This document shows, piece after piece, positions 9,909-21,794 of a DNA stretch of 64,000 nucleotides (positions within the stretch are counted from its first letter, which is position 1; every line of letters begins with the position of its first letter). The translations under genes and the position numbers were made by a program. The stretch lies in contig OX439042.1 of assembly GCA_949317995.1 (NCBI GenBank), forward strand, positions 19,509,174 through 19,573,173. Reading direction: 5' to 3'. The stretch comes from Acholoe squamosa (Eukaryota > Annelida > Polychaeta > Phyllodocida > Polynoidae). The notes beneath the pieces are model-generated. The model was not told the origin of the DNA, made no database searches, and worked only from the letters and a program-made list of their open reading frames with translations.

Positions 9909-11676
9909 TATATGACAATCTAGACAATTGATCAGCTAGAATGTTATCCTCGGATTTAATATAAGTGGCATAAATTTCAACATTGTTCAGGAAACACAAC
10001 CAAAATATTTCCCTTAGCCATTCCATACAGAGTTTATTTTTAGACCTACCGGTATTTATCATGGCTAAAACCTGCATATTGACGGTAATACAATGTATTC
10101 TTTTATTTTTACAGCCAGAAATCCAACTTCTAAGACCCATAAGAAGAGGATATAACTCGTATACATTAATGTTTCTATGGTGATTTTTCAAATTATCTAG
10201 TATAGGTGGTTGAGCGAAATGACCCCTGCCTAGATTAAATTTATCATAAGACGTCCAGTCACCATATATAAAATCATTACCCATCCATGCACCGAAACCT
10301 TTCATAGAAGAATCTGAATACATAGGTGTATCGACCAAATCGTTTTGAATTAAATTCTTACAATTAAACGTACTGCAGAATTTCAACCACCATTCCATAT
10401 CATTCCTTGTACACTCAGAAATTTTTATAATACCTCTAGACTTTGCTCTGGCACAAAGATCAAAAATTCTGCGACTAAAAGTTCTCCCACCTTTTCCAAC
10501 TTGGGAGCAGAAAGACATTAAACCACCGATCCTCTCTAGGTTCTTTTTAGAAATAAATTTCTTATTAACGCTATCTAATAAGAGATTCTTCATTTTTTCA
10601 ACCTTTTCAATAGGTAGAGACAGTTCTAACTTAACTGAATCTATGTTAATGCCTAAGAATTTACAAACTTGAGATGGGTCGGTCACTTTTTCTTTGGATA
10701 CTACAAAACCCATGTAGGCCATACATTCCATCAATAAATTTCTCTGCCTAAGACATTCAGCATAAGAATCTGCCATAATAATGAAGTCGTCTAAATAATT
10801 TACCAATTTTTTGATGCCATACATTCTAGCCACATCAGCAATAAAATCAGATATTTTATTGAAAATATATGGAGCACATTTAAGACCGAAGGTTAATCTA
10901 TTACTAACATAGTAACCCTCACCTTGACCAAAATCCCAACGGAACCCCTGTAAGGTGGTGTGGGGACCATAAACATTTATAGACCTGTAGGCAGATTTTA
11001 AATCGACAACGCTCATGAAGTCGTTCCTATCTAGCTGAGCAGTAACAGTGCTAATATTATTATATGAAAATGTAGAACTAGTGGTATCCATGAAATTATT
11101 AATAGAAATTTTTTCAGGCATACTGCAGTCTGTTATGGGTCTCAATTTACCATTTGACTTCTCGACACCCCCTAAAGAATGTATACAACGGGGCTTAATT
11201 TTTGTCTTTGAGACTAAACCAGCAGAAATTTCTTCTAATAAAATGCCACACATTTCATTATAAAATTTTCCTTCCAAAATAGATTTGTAGTTTTTACAGT
11301 CATAAGACGTACTACAAGAGGGGTCAACAATTTTAAAACCCTCAACAAAGCCCTGCCATAGAAAATTTGCTTCTACATCATTAATACTAATGATACCTTC
11401 CTGAGTCAAAAATGAAGCTACTCTACAAGGCAATATTTGGGCTATTTCACCATGAATATAATGTACACACTCACACACACCATTTATACAACTGTCATAT
11501 ACTCTGATGCTAGGTAAATTTTTTACAACAACAGTAAATAATGGTTCAACTTCATCCTGTGCTGGATGACTATGTGTAACATTTACAATTTTCGAGCTAA
11601 CATTACCATCAATATTAATCTCATTAACCAAGTCAGATTGACTAGACCTATGGTCACTCGGGGGACAAAAATTTTT
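9748..11676 (-). CDS. Reverse transcriptase/RNase H polyprotein
   Basis: An open frame of about 640 codons with no clear ATG at its start; it opens after a stop at 11677-11679, and residue numbers here count from the TTG at 11631. RT motifs are DLKSAYR (Asp at D210) and YLDD (279-282). RNase H follows with D440 (MYSDSS), E492 (VYELYP) and D567 (ADQLSR). The third RNase H acid, normally in a TDN motif, is Val (ITVNMQ, residue 517, codon 10081-10083), which should impair the nuclease. There is no methyltransferase domain. The 5' end overlaps the extended gag frame in the -1 frame and the 3' end overlaps the recombinase, so translation probably needs frameshifting or internal initiation. Assignment to the DIRS-order RT family is firm. 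Confidence 0.88.
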   Translation of the reverse strand, partial: KNFCPPSDHRSSQSDLVNEINIDGNVSSKIVNVTHSHPAQDEVEPLFTVVVKNLPSIRVYDSCINGVCECVHYIHGEIAQILPCRVASFLTQEGIISINDVEANFLWQGFVEGFKIVDPSCSTSYDCKNYKSILEGKFYNEMCGILLEEISAGLVSKTKIKPRCIHSLGGVEKSNGKLRPITDCSMPEKISINNFMDTTSSTFSYNNISTVTAQLDRNDFMSVVDLKSAYRSINVYGPHTTLQGFRWDFGQGEGYYVSNRLTFGLKCAPYIFNKISDFIADVARMYGIKKLVNYLDDFIIMADSYAECLRQRNLLMECMAYMGFVVSKEKVTDPSQVCKFLGINIDSVKLELSLPIEKVEKMKNLLLDSVNKKFISKKNLERIGGLMSFCSQVGKGGRTFSRRIFDLCARAKSRGIIKISECTRNDMEWWLKFCSTFNCKNLIQNDLVDTPMYSDSSMKGFGAWMGNDFIYGDWTSYDKFNLGRGHFAQPPILDNLKNHHRNINVYELYPLLMGLRSWISGCKNKRIHCITVNMQVLAMINTGRSKNKLCMEWLREIFWLCFLNNVEIYATYIKSEDNILADQLSRLSYNGVPEKCKNTLRSNNMCCFNSRVEKVTKQKKVTFDEVCIREYEESKETTAQKV

Positions 11677-11873
11677 CTATCCGTTCCAGAATTAATATTT
11701 ACAACACCCTTATCTGAAACTTTGGGTGGGGGTAATCTAAAGTCTACCACACTTACTAACCTTGCTTCTGGCACCAGGATATCGAAACCTACAGAGTTAG
11801 GACTTAAATCACCGCCATTTTCCTATTCGCTTCTAGCCTTGGAGCATTCCAACTTATTATGACCTGGACCACT
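11583..11873 (-). pseudogene. Gag C-terminal extension beyond the stop
   Basis: Same reading frame as the gag ORF (both ends divisible by 3), open from just past the TGA at 11874 to the stop at 11583. It includes GPGHNKLEC, typical of a zinc knuckle, and overlaps the RT frame by roughly 90 nt. Confidence 0.7.
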
Positions 11874-12845
11874 TCATACATTGCAAATGTGTCTATATTT
11901 GCATGGGTCTTTAGAGCAGCCTTCCGCCCTGTTGTATGTGTAGCAGGGATTGTTAGATGTTTTTGGTCTACTTGAATTCTTAGGCTTAGCAGCATAAGCT
12001 CTTTGGGCTTGCACAGTACCATCATACGATAGATACCTTAAAATATCTGAATTTTCAATAACATTGAAGGCATCGATACCATTCTCATTAGCCCTGGATC
12101 TTACAGACTTGTCATATGCCTTAAGGGCTGGCACAGTATATATCTTAGTGCCAGACTTCTCAACCAAAACCTGCAAATGCCTCAGCATCCCTTCAATATC
12201 AGCGCCCTTTCTATAATACTTTAGGGCGAACTTCAGGTTGACTAGAATAAGCTTCTCAATAGAGTCTATCTTATCCTTCTTTTCTACATAATTCTCTTGG
12301 TCAAACTCACCGATTTTGGTATGACGATGACGACCAGACATAGACGAATCCATTGACGATGAACGTGAATAGCTGCGGCTGCATTGAGGAGCTGTAAATG
12401 ACGATCTAGACCGGTGACGACCCCGTCGAGCGACTTTAACCCACTCGTCCTCGTCTTGCGCTGGCTGAAAGCATGGCGACTGTTGTCTTGTCTCCTTGAC
12501 TACCGGCCCACGTCCCTGGCGACGTGACGTCATTTCTTGTTTATCAACATACGCACGTGGTTTGCTCGAACCGCTTGTAGCACCAGATATCCCATCTTTG
12601 CGGTCCCTTCCGCTAACCACCTCTCGTAATAAAGACTTGATATCCGCCAATTCGCCTTCCAGCTTCTCTAGTCTGCTGTCCCTCGTCTGGTCAACAACTG
12701 GATTGTCCAAATCAAATGATGTACTGGACAGATCCAAATCGCTCGCTAATCCTGAGTTGGCCGATTCAGGCGAAGTTTTTGCCGATTTAGCCGATTTTTT
12801 CGCCGATACCTTAGTCCTGGTATTTCTCGTAGACTTCCTACCCAT
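11874..12845 (-). CDS. Gag-like protein of YR retrotransposon (nonsense-truncated)
   Basis: Starts at the first ATG (12845, MGRKSTR). The protein has a basic Lys/Ser/Ala-rich N-terminus, a short coiled-coil-like stretch (RLEKLEGELADIKSLLREVV), an Arg/Ser-rich middle, a helical capsid-like region and a C-terminal Cys/His cluster with spacing C-X8-C-X4-C-X3-H. The frame ends at TGA 11874-11876, inside a second Cys/His cluster. The same frame then stays open for about 290 nt to 11583 and encodes GPGHNKLEC, a nucleic-acid-binding knuckle. The stop therefore looks like a point mutation at a cysteine codon, and the intact protein would be about 100 residues longer. The role would be binding and packaging the element RNA. 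Confidence 0.8.
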   Translation of the reverse strand: MGRKSTRNTRTKVSAKKSAKSAKTSPESANSGLASDLDLSSTSFDLDNPVVDQTRDSRLEKLEGELADIKSLLREVVSGRDRKDGISGATSGSSKPRAYVDKQEMTSRRQGRGPVVKETRQQSPCFQPAQDEDEWVKVARRGRHRSRSSFTAPQCSRSYSRSSSMDSSMSGRHRHTKIGEFDQENYVEKKDKIDSIEKLILVNLKFALKYYRKGADIEGMLRHLQVLVEKSGTKIYTVPALKAYDKSVRSRANENGIDAFNVIENSDILRYLSYDGTVQAQRAYAAKPKNSSRPKTSNNPCYTYNRAEGCSKDPCKYRHICNV

Positions 12846-12884
12846 TATTGGGCAAAATATGAGGCCCAAAAGACCTTAAACAGC

Positions 12885-13110
12885 AATTTAAAATTTGAAA
12901 ATCAGGTAAGCACCTGGCATGGTGTTACCTGTACCAGGGGAATTTGCCAACTGACGGTTATTCCAAATGCGACCTCTTATATACTGGAGGAGTTGTGTAG
13001 ATGATGTCATGGTATGACATCATAGATATTGGTACGCCCTGGAGGAAAGTAGTCCCCCTAACCGTTCGCGGCTAATTATATAAATATACACGAGTGTATA
13101 TAGTTCCATA
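12885..13110 (-). repeat. Split direct repeat A1 (element 5' terminus)
   Basis: 226-bp copy of repeat A at the 5' end of the element, nearly identical to 8487-8712. It ends at TATAGTTCCATA and is followed by TATATATGTGTGTG microsatellite DNA. Confidence 0.9.
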
Positions 13111-16100
13111 TATATATGTGTGTGTGTGTGTGTGTTTGGAATGTAAACTGAACATGTGTAAGTGCTTATATATTTCAAACACGTATTAAAGGTGGTAAGA
13201 TGCTGTACAAAATGATTTACACTGAGATAATGTTTATGCAGTTGACAGCTCTGAATTAGGACTGGCAATCAATCGAAAAATACTCACCAACACCAATATC
13301 TCATGCCTATCCGCAGCTACTGTTCCAGAGCAGGACATGTTATTGGAATGAAGCCCTGTGAAGCAGGAGGGCAGCCATGTTGGATGCAGGTTTTTAATAT
13401 TACAAACAAAACGACCTCTTGCTCTCTCAAATCCCACTGTCTAGTTGATGTTGGGAAGTAGACGTTCTGCCTTTCATAATTACGCAGAGCCATATAGGGA
13501 ATAGGGACTTCTTCACGTTATGGTTCGTTCAGTATTTTGCCCACGAACATCCTCAAGATATCTGTAGGGGAGCTCCCACTAAAACTTGCATTACTTTCAA
13601 TCACACTGGATAGATTTCCAGGACATTTGGTAAAATATTTTCAAATAGTTTGCTATTTCCCCATGTATTGGCCCTAATCACAACACATGCGCAAGTGTAG
13701 CCATAACCGGTTTGTCTTTGCAATTGTCAATATTACCCTTACAATTTTGGCAAGAGGAGCTGGCTTCCACTAATTGCATGATGTTCTGACCATCGAAATG
13801 CTTTGTGTAATATCGACATATTGGACATTTTTTCATCACAAAATTATGTCAAAACGTGATAACATGGCATCTACATATAGGCAGACCTCTTATATCAGGA
13901 GATTCATGAGATGATTATAAATTGTCTTTCAAAATATATATAATGCATTGCAGGATTCTTGCATTCCTTTTAGACAATCATTAGAACAATGCAAGAACTT
14001 CAACAACAACTTCTTTTAAAAGTTATCCTTTATCAAACCATTTCAGGTTTTTTCATAAAAGGTTGAGGATAGCCTTGCAGAAAATAATCAACAAGGCCAC
14101 AATAAGTAGTCACCCTCTACTCCCAACTATAAGCATAGGTGATTACAAAAGGTGGTCTGCTTCCCAATACAGTATCAGCTAGACAGTGGGATTTGAGATA
14201 GACCTATATATCTTTTTATCTGGAATATTGGTATACCGACCTGGATGTCCTGCTGATTCACTGAGATTTCAGCCAGAGCAACTCAAAACAACAGCACTTA
14301 CCTTAGTCTAAAGATTTCCAGAACAAACAACATTTTAGCACATATAGCAAAATTTGCCTAAAGCTAAAATATGATTATATACAGTACATTCATAAAACGA
14401 ATTGCCACCTGCTGTTTATAAAACATCCTAGCACAAAACTTTTAAACTCCTCACCAATATAGTCAGCCTGTTTTGGCGAAAGCTGAAACCCGAAAATAAA
14501 GGTATAATGTCCCTAAAACTATTATCAGACTGTAACAGTAGTAGCTTCTATCAGGAATTTGTGATCACGTCACTTTGCCTGATCAACAAAGCCACGGACA
14601 AACATCATGTGGGCAGTCTAAATACACAGTTCACGTCGATATTAGCCTGAAAATAACACCACCATCAATAAATGTTGCCGGTAGCAACAGCACACTACAG
14701 TGTTATAGGTTCTTTAAACATCTGCATTCATAAGTATGCGCAATTGGCCAACGATTCTAAATGATTCATAAGGTAGGCCACAACATTGGGCCATCCAAAT
14801 AGGATTTCCACTGCAGGCTGATAATATATTGGATGTGGCATTATTCACTGTATCTAGTACCGTGGGTATGTTACAATCTGTTGTAGGTAACTTCCTTACT
14901 CTGGTGAGTGGTAGCCCTTGATGATTGATTCTGCTTCCTTTCTAACAGACTGAGCAGCTGTCACTTGAGAGAAGAAGAACAATGTACAATGGTAGCATAC
15001 ATCTAAAGAATGGCTGGAAGAAGCTTTTCTTATGATTATGTATAAAAAGAGAACCTGTTGTAAAGAACTGTGTGTTATGTAAATGTCGAACACATCGATC
15101 ATCCTTTAGGTCTAGGGTAAACACGATCCATTAGACATCAACCATGATGCAAGCACTTCAAGGCTCGATAAGCTTTAATGTGAAAACATTTTTCCTCACT
15201 ACCTCTAAGTGTAGGGTAGGTCGCCCCTGACTCGACCACTTGCAATCTAATAGTTCGACCACCCCACATTATTGGAAGATTTTCACGATCTATGATTACC
15301 GGTTTCTGGCCTATGCAGTATTTTATACCCAGTCCTGAGTTACAATGCCCCCACTGCGTTTGGGGCGCAGTTTACAGCCCCAGGGAGGGGTTGGAGTAGA
15401 GACCGGCTGGAGGGGTGATGAGCTCCCTGACAGCTGACTGCAGGGCGGGGCCTGCTCCTGGGTAGCCAGGTGATGGACTCAATGTGGTTCAGAGTGTCTA
15501 CATAAATGTGCATATTTCCTATACTTCTATTTGTTGAAAATAAATAAATCCAACCAGGTAAGGTGAGCTATATATCAGTCATGCTGAAAAGGTTTCACCC
15601 AGAAAAGCAAAGAACTTCATACTTTAAAAAGGTACTTCCTGCCCAGCTAGTGTTCTAAGTGTAGGCCTCTTGAGAAGTCTACCCACCTTCGGGTCTCAGA
15701 GAGTGCACCCTGGTGGTGACTGGCGTCAAAAACAGCTGTCGCAGCCTAACTCGGGACGTGGGTATTGTAGTTAATGATGCAAAATCAATAAAAAATGTTA
15801 TATCAAATAAGTTAAGCTAGGGTGGTTGACCTAAAGTACCAACATGCCTAACTGTTGAGACGGGGGCGACTTAACCTAATTATCGGTATGAAATTATCAT
15901 AGAATTAAAACTGTAGAAGGGTCTGTGATTGGCATCACAGTAGTGTTAATCTATATTATAGTGCTTTCTACTACTGCCATATAGGTAAGAACTCATTTGG
16001 TCAATGTGCTTGTACATGTATTAATATGTGCTTAGCAAACACTACATCATGACAAAATCCAGCTTGTAGGTTAATCCGGAAGCTGTAAGTAAACAATGCT

Positions 16101-16233
16101 TTATTTGATTACATGTAAACGCGACATGTTATACACATATGTCCAACAGCTCATTATTGAGTATATTATGAGGAGATATATTAAGGAGGGATTGGGTCGA
16201 GTCACGCACCAACTAGGAGCATATTTAGAGAAT
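13111..16233. other. Intergenic or intronic DNA, no gene recognised
   Basis: After a (TG)n tract at 13117-13135 I see no exon with recognisable homology. A minus-strand ATG frame near 13340 reading MSCSGTVAADRHEI ends in a donor-like GTGAGT, but there is nothing to join it to. Confidence 0.5.
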
Positions 16234-16339
16234 AGACAATGATCTTCTTCACATCAAGACTGTCTGTAAATTGTCCTATAATGCACGAATGCATCTGAGT
16301 GCATTGTAGGACAGTCGAGATGTGAAGAAGGAGTTGTCT
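16234..16339. repeat. Imperfect hairpin of ~106 bp
   Basis: Left arm AGACAATGATCTTCTTCACA pairs with right arm TGTGAAGAAGGAGTTGTCT. The inner parts also pair (TGTCCTATAATGCA with TGCATTGTAGGACA) around a short AT-rich tip. It could be a small MITE or a transcribed hairpin. No paralogue is seen in the window. Confidence 0.65.
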
Positions 16340-18284
16340 TTTGTCTTTATAAAACGTTGTACATTTCATACTAATCATTTAAGTACCCAATTAAGGTATG
16401 ACCCTTGACTTGTTACTTCTATCGTGCAGCAGAGCACTGCCAGCCGTTTTATAAAATATATGAGAACAAAGATAAAAAAAATAAAGAGCGCTTAGGACGT
16501 ACAGTAGACTACGGACATACAGGAAGTCATGCAGAGGGAAGGAGATACGATTATTACTAGACAATAATTGCTGTTTTATGACTGGTGCAATTAATATTTT
16601 CGTTAACTTTCCACTCAGGGCATAAAGAGAAAAGACCCTGTTGCAATATGGTTAATTCAGGCGAGAGCCCCGTGCTCGATTGCAAGGTATCATCAGCCAG
16701 GAACCTTTGATCACATGTTTTGCAATTTAGATGGAATAATTTTCACCTGAAGACCCTTGGAATCCCTGCCTATTGTCTTTGTTCTAACTTACAATAATAT
16801 CTTATCTTTGGTTCATCACTTATTAAACATATGCAATCATAAGCAACTCATTGTATGGTTATTCTGGTAATTGCAATAAGCGATTGTCTATTAGAAGCCC
16901 TTATTGTTAGGAGTATTGACAATATCGATATGGATCGTCTCAAGCTGCACATGTAGCAGGACCATACGTTACACAACTCAGTTTGAACTTGAGATCAAAA
17001 TTAATCTCAAATTACATTTCCCTAGAAATAGGAGATCAAGTCAAAGGGAAACTAGAGCCTTTAGCATTGTTTGAGTTTACCTCAATAATGCATTTGGTGG
17101 ACTGTTTACCTTATAGTTCAATATGGAATAGGGTATACGATGTATTGTATGGACTGTTCACATAGCTACAGTGAACACACACCATCGACCGGTGGTATTC
17201 TGTGCTCTACAAACTGTTAACACGGAAACAAACACACTATTCACTGTATAGATACAGAGTTTTAAGTCCATGCTCCTGTGTATCGTGGTGTGACCAAAGC
17301 AAGTCGTGTCCAAATGAAGATCGAGTTACAGCACGCACATAGAAATCAGGACCAGAGTAGAAAGCTAGAGAGTCTCTTGGATCTCATTTAAGCACCTTTT
17401 ATTCAAGCACCACACGCACTCCAGTTATCACGCCGCAGGGGCTGGACGCTCTGATCTTGGTCGCGTGCTTCCCGGCGTTCCGGCTTAGGTGAGGACTCAA
17501 TGGGCTTGTAGTAAAGTGAGGCAGTACATGCGCATTAATACAAGTCATATTTCTATCTTCAAAGTCAGGGTATGGCGTCTACCTTTTATAGGATGGAGAG
17601 AAGACCCTTGGGGCTACCAGCCTCCACAGTAGACACCCCAATCTGTGATTCTGTCAGGTCCCCCATTTTTCTATTGTTTTCTTCTTTCTTTTTTTTTAAA
17701 CAGTCACAATTAATAAAACATCTAATTTTAAAAAGAACAGGAAGCCATTAGAGCTCAAGCCCAATTGGTAATAGCAAGCCTGGATTTTTTTTTCAGCAGA
17801 TCCCATCATGTCGGAGTGCCATCAGCATTAGGGAATTAAACTGATAGCTGGAACCATCGTGTTTAACATTCACAGAGTCCTTAGAATTCACCATCCCGCT
17901 ACTTCGCAAAATTCTGATTGGATGCATTCATGGAAATCATAGTGTTAGAAGGGAACGGACATTCCCAGATAGGACTCAACACTAGAAGCATAGAATTCCG
18001 ACAACTGTCAAACAAAAATGGCTTTCCTTCATTCAGATCACTATCGTTTCAAAGCTTCAGGTTCTGTGAGATATAAACTTCTAATATTGAAAGTGTGTGT
18101 TTAGAATCTTTGGATGTTATACAGACGTATATTACATAGAATGAGTATGCCCATTTCGAGTGTATTTATGAGTAAGCAATGCTCTACATATAAAGAGCTG
18201 TATTCCAATAATCAGACTGGGCACTCGTATCATCCATTGACTCCCACCCCATTAGGACTCTATTCGGTTTAGATGAGGCCGCAA
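16340..18284. other. Intergenic DNA, no gene recognised
   Basis: Short frames only, with no recognisable protein domain or strong repeat. Confidence 0.5.
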
Positions 18285-18418
18285 CAAGACGTATAGGAGC
18301 TCTAGGTCAGGCCTGCCACATGAACATACATGTACAATGTATAGGTACAAATGTAATATGGAAGATGAAGATTTGGGCCACGCCCGTTCCGCCCATACAC
18401 AATTTGTTAATTGGTAAA

Positions 18419-18790
18419 CAGTGGCGGATTTAGAGGGGGCGGGGCGCCCCCCCCCTTTCCCTGTACTTAAGAGTTTACCTAACTCTTTTTACCCTAGAAT
18501 TTAGGCAAAATTATGGGTCTAGACCCCTAAATTCGACAGGGTGACATGGCCATTTCTTAAAATCGACATGTGACATGGAGCTTAGTGACAAGGACATGGA
18601 GAATGAAAAAGTTAGTGACATGAGACATGACCTTTCCTTAAAATCGACATGTGACATGGAGCTTAGTGACAGAGACATGGGGAAATAGAAATTTAGTGAC
18701 ATATGACATGGCATTTTCTTAAAATCGACATGTGACATGGGGACCCCCCATCTAGACCCCCAAAATTTCAAAATCCTGGATCCGACCCTG
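18419..18790. mobile_element. MITE-like element with CAGTGGCGGAT terminus
   Basis: Begins CAGTGGCGGATTTAGAGGGG and ends GGATCCGACCCTG, an imperfect inverted terminus. GTAAA lies directly outside both ends (18414-18418 and 18791-18795), a possible 5-bp target duplication. Inside are about 2.5 copies of an ~81-bp unit containing TTAAAATCGACATGTGACAT (18558-18740). The Met/Ser-rich minus-strand ORF here is a by-product of that repeat. Confidence 0.65.
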
Positions 18791-21458
18791 GTAAAGGAAA
18801 TGAATGCCACATCAATGTACACCAAAGTTCACTACAGATATATTGTATAAGAAACGCCTCTAGCAAAAATATGCATTAAATAGTATTAGATATGAAGGTT
18901 TGAGTCAGTGCTGTCATTCTAATATGCACCAAGTAGTATAGGAAATGGAGGTATGAGTCAGGCCTGTCACACCAATGTACACTTAGTACGGCAGTTTAGT
19001 AACTAATTAATTTCTTAACTGATTAATGTTTTGCTTCTCTTTCAAATGATTGTATACATAACAGATACAGATGGGCGTTATATAGCTGGAAATTGATTTA
19101 ATACTCCATCTAGAATTAGAGTTATGGCCCAGAATGTGATTTTCCAAATTGGCAGCCCCCGGGCCTATACTCGGGGCCCTGCCTGTATAACATTAGGTAG
19201 AACTTTCGCCAAGCTTATACACGTGGCAGGCTTATACACGGGGTCTGGCTTATACACGAGGAAATATGGTACACATTAAGTAGTATAAGAAATTAAGGTT
19301 TGGGTCAGAACGGTCACACGATCATACAATAAGCAGTATAAGACATAAAGGTTTGGGTTAGGCCTGTCACATCAACATATAACCTACACATCAAAATATG
19401 GCATGTCACACCAAAGACAACTTAGTAGTATAGGAAATGAAGGTATTAGGCAAGATGTTAACATTGATTATCTTGGGATGCACTACCGGTTTTGGCTCAT
19501 TATCCATGTGCAGGTTCAGACCACTTTTGGGTCAATTTTGGTACCATGTTATTCAAGGGGTATGCTCAATCCCAAGCTCTAAGACTATCTTACCTTGTCT
19601 GGATCCTGAAGCTATTGGTCTTGTTGGAAAGTAGACATAATAAGCTTTTCATTAAGCCCTAATACATGTTTTTAAGTTCAAATTTGAGTGTACTAGACAG
19701 TCAGGAACACGGAAGATTGAAATTACAAAGTTCCTTTTTTTTTTACAGAAAATCTCAAATGCGCTGCAGATACATGTATAAAACTTGCCCTTATCCCCAT
19801 CTAAGCACAATATCTAATATGATTTATATAGGCCAAACCTTTCTGAGTAATATGAGACATTTTGTAGAATTCCTTAATGACTATGACACACGTTATTGCC
19901 TTGGACATAAAGACACATACGATGCTGTTCCATTTCAATAATCTCCCTCTTTATGTAACTGGATGTTTTTCTATGCTAAATCTTTATCAATTATCCTGAT
20001 TCTTGTGCTAAAAAGAGTGCTGATTAAGAATATGCATGTTTCTACTTAATAAAATCTAATGGCGAGGCTGTATATGGCTGAAATTCAAAATGGCCGACAA
20101 TAGATTCAGATGTCACTTTGAATCACATAAATGTGCAGTCTAGAAAGTATCTGGTGGGTCCTACCCCCTATAAATCAGCTTAGTAAAATACAGTGCTGCT
20201 TTTGTTTTGTTGCTAAGTGGTGTGGTTGCCTAGCAACAGCAGCTTTGCATAGCACTCAAGCCTGAAAATATGCTCATATCTGCATGGTTTCCTTTCAGCA
20301 ACATACTCCCCTGATGTAAACTTGTATATAACTCTTCCCTGACTTCCATCATAGACTAGGAATATAGGTGATACAACGTTGCTAGGTTGTGTGGTGGCCT
20401 AGCAATAGCAGTTTTTCATAGCAACAATGTCTAGATTCATACCTGTAGGCATACACTATGGCTTGTGCATAGTCTCCCCTCAAGGACATAGTTCACTGAT
20501 TTCAAATTGCATATATATGACCGCTATACTTAACTAAGGATATATAACCAAACAGTAATTAAGTTGTCACAATTGGCACTCTTAACGCCCTTGATTTATT
20601 TAGAAAAAATTGGGCACCAACTAAACAATATGGTGGCCTCCTTGTGTGTGTGTGTGGTGGCTAGCTGGGTGGGGGGGGGGTCAGGTGACCTAGATGAGAC
20701 TATGCAGGCCTGCCCCCTATGTGAGTCCCAGAGTAGCACACACCTAAGTAGCAGAACCGCTACACATATATACCGTTATAGTGTCGGATTGTGAGTATCA
20801 GCCTCGTCTTCAACACATTCTACCACCATACAATTGAATACGGACTTAGCGGGATTACTTATCAGCCAATGAAATGACCCCAAGCCATTCAGTGCAGTCC
20901 TCTTGGGGGGGCAGTGGTACCCATCCCGGTAGGCTACCCATCAGATAATTATTATCAGTGATAAGAGCTGGGAACTAGTTTCAATGGCCGCACCCATTGG
21001 ACAATCCGCTACGCCGGTATAGGAAATGACTCACACCAATGTAAACTTAGTGGTATAGGAAACGGAGGTGTAGCTCAGGCATGTCACACCAATGCAAACG
21101 TAGTAGTATAGGAAATGAAGGACTGGGTCAGACATATCAGCAATGTACACTTAGTAATATATAAAATGGATGTGTAGGTCAGGCATGTCACAATAATGTA
21201 AACTTAGTTGTATATGAAATGGAGGTGTAGCTCAGGCATGTCACACTAATGCAAACGTAGTAGTATAGGAAATGAAGGTCTGGGTCAGGCCCATCATACC
21301 AATGCAAACTCAGTAGTATAGGAAATGGAGGTGTATGTCAGGCCTGTCATACCAACATATACTTAGTAGTATATGAAATGAAAATGTGGGTCAGGCTGTC
21401 ACACTTACATTATGTGGTGCAGGGAATGAAGCTCTGGTGCCCTATGCCACCAGAGTGA

Positions 21459-21545
21459 GTCCTGTGGTGGTTAGCACTCTGAACCTGCAAGTCAGCAACT
21501 GGGATTCAATCCCCTTTGGAACTAGAAACCCTTTACACTGCACCT
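21459..21545 (+). repeat. tRNA-derived SINE, copy 1
   Basis: TGGTGGTTAGCACTC resembles an A box, and GGGATTCAATCCCC is a B-box-like TPsiC arm about 30 bp later. It is followed by a tail with ACTAGAAACCCTTTACAC that also appears in the copy at 21795-21880. Confidence 0.55.
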
Positions 21546-21794
21546 GTCACTGGTAGTCCCACAGTGTCATAACGGGCCATAACGGCACATATAGGTGTCA
21601 GTGTTTTGTCAGTCCCTTGGGTGTCTGATGAACGTGAGTTGTAGCCATGGCCTGTTGGGGCCTCCCTCACTCTACCATTGGCCATGTTTGGATCTGGTGG
21701 GAGTAGTGTAGGGACCCAAGTTCTGGTGTACTAGGCCCCATATGCCACCAGAGCGACTGGCACACAGGTAGTAGGTGGACTAGTCAGGTGTAGT

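Larger units (their letters stand above)
8241..13110 (-). mobile_element. PAT/Ngaro-like YR retrotransposon (DIRS order)
   Basis: A complete-looking tyrosine-recombinase retrotransposon read on the minus strand. Order from its 5' end is repeat A1 (12885-13110), gag, RT/RNase H, YR, repeat B1 (8715-8881), repeat A2 (8487-8712), a 79-bp spacer, and repeat B2 (8241-8407). This A1-ORFs-B1-A2-B2 split direct repeat layout is the hallmark of PAT and Ngaro elements and differs from the inverted termini of classic DIRS1. There is no methyltransferase domain after RNase H, also as in PAT/Ngaro. Repeat pairs look nearly identical (single differences such as C/T at 8536 versus 12919), implying recent insertion. 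Gag has an in-frame stop and RNase H has lost one catalytic Asp, so this copy is probably not autonomous. Confidence 0.88.

Noticed and set aside
13240-13440. Possible first exon (minus strand) ending in GTGAGT
   Set aside because: Only 17 coding codons, no homology, no partner exon.
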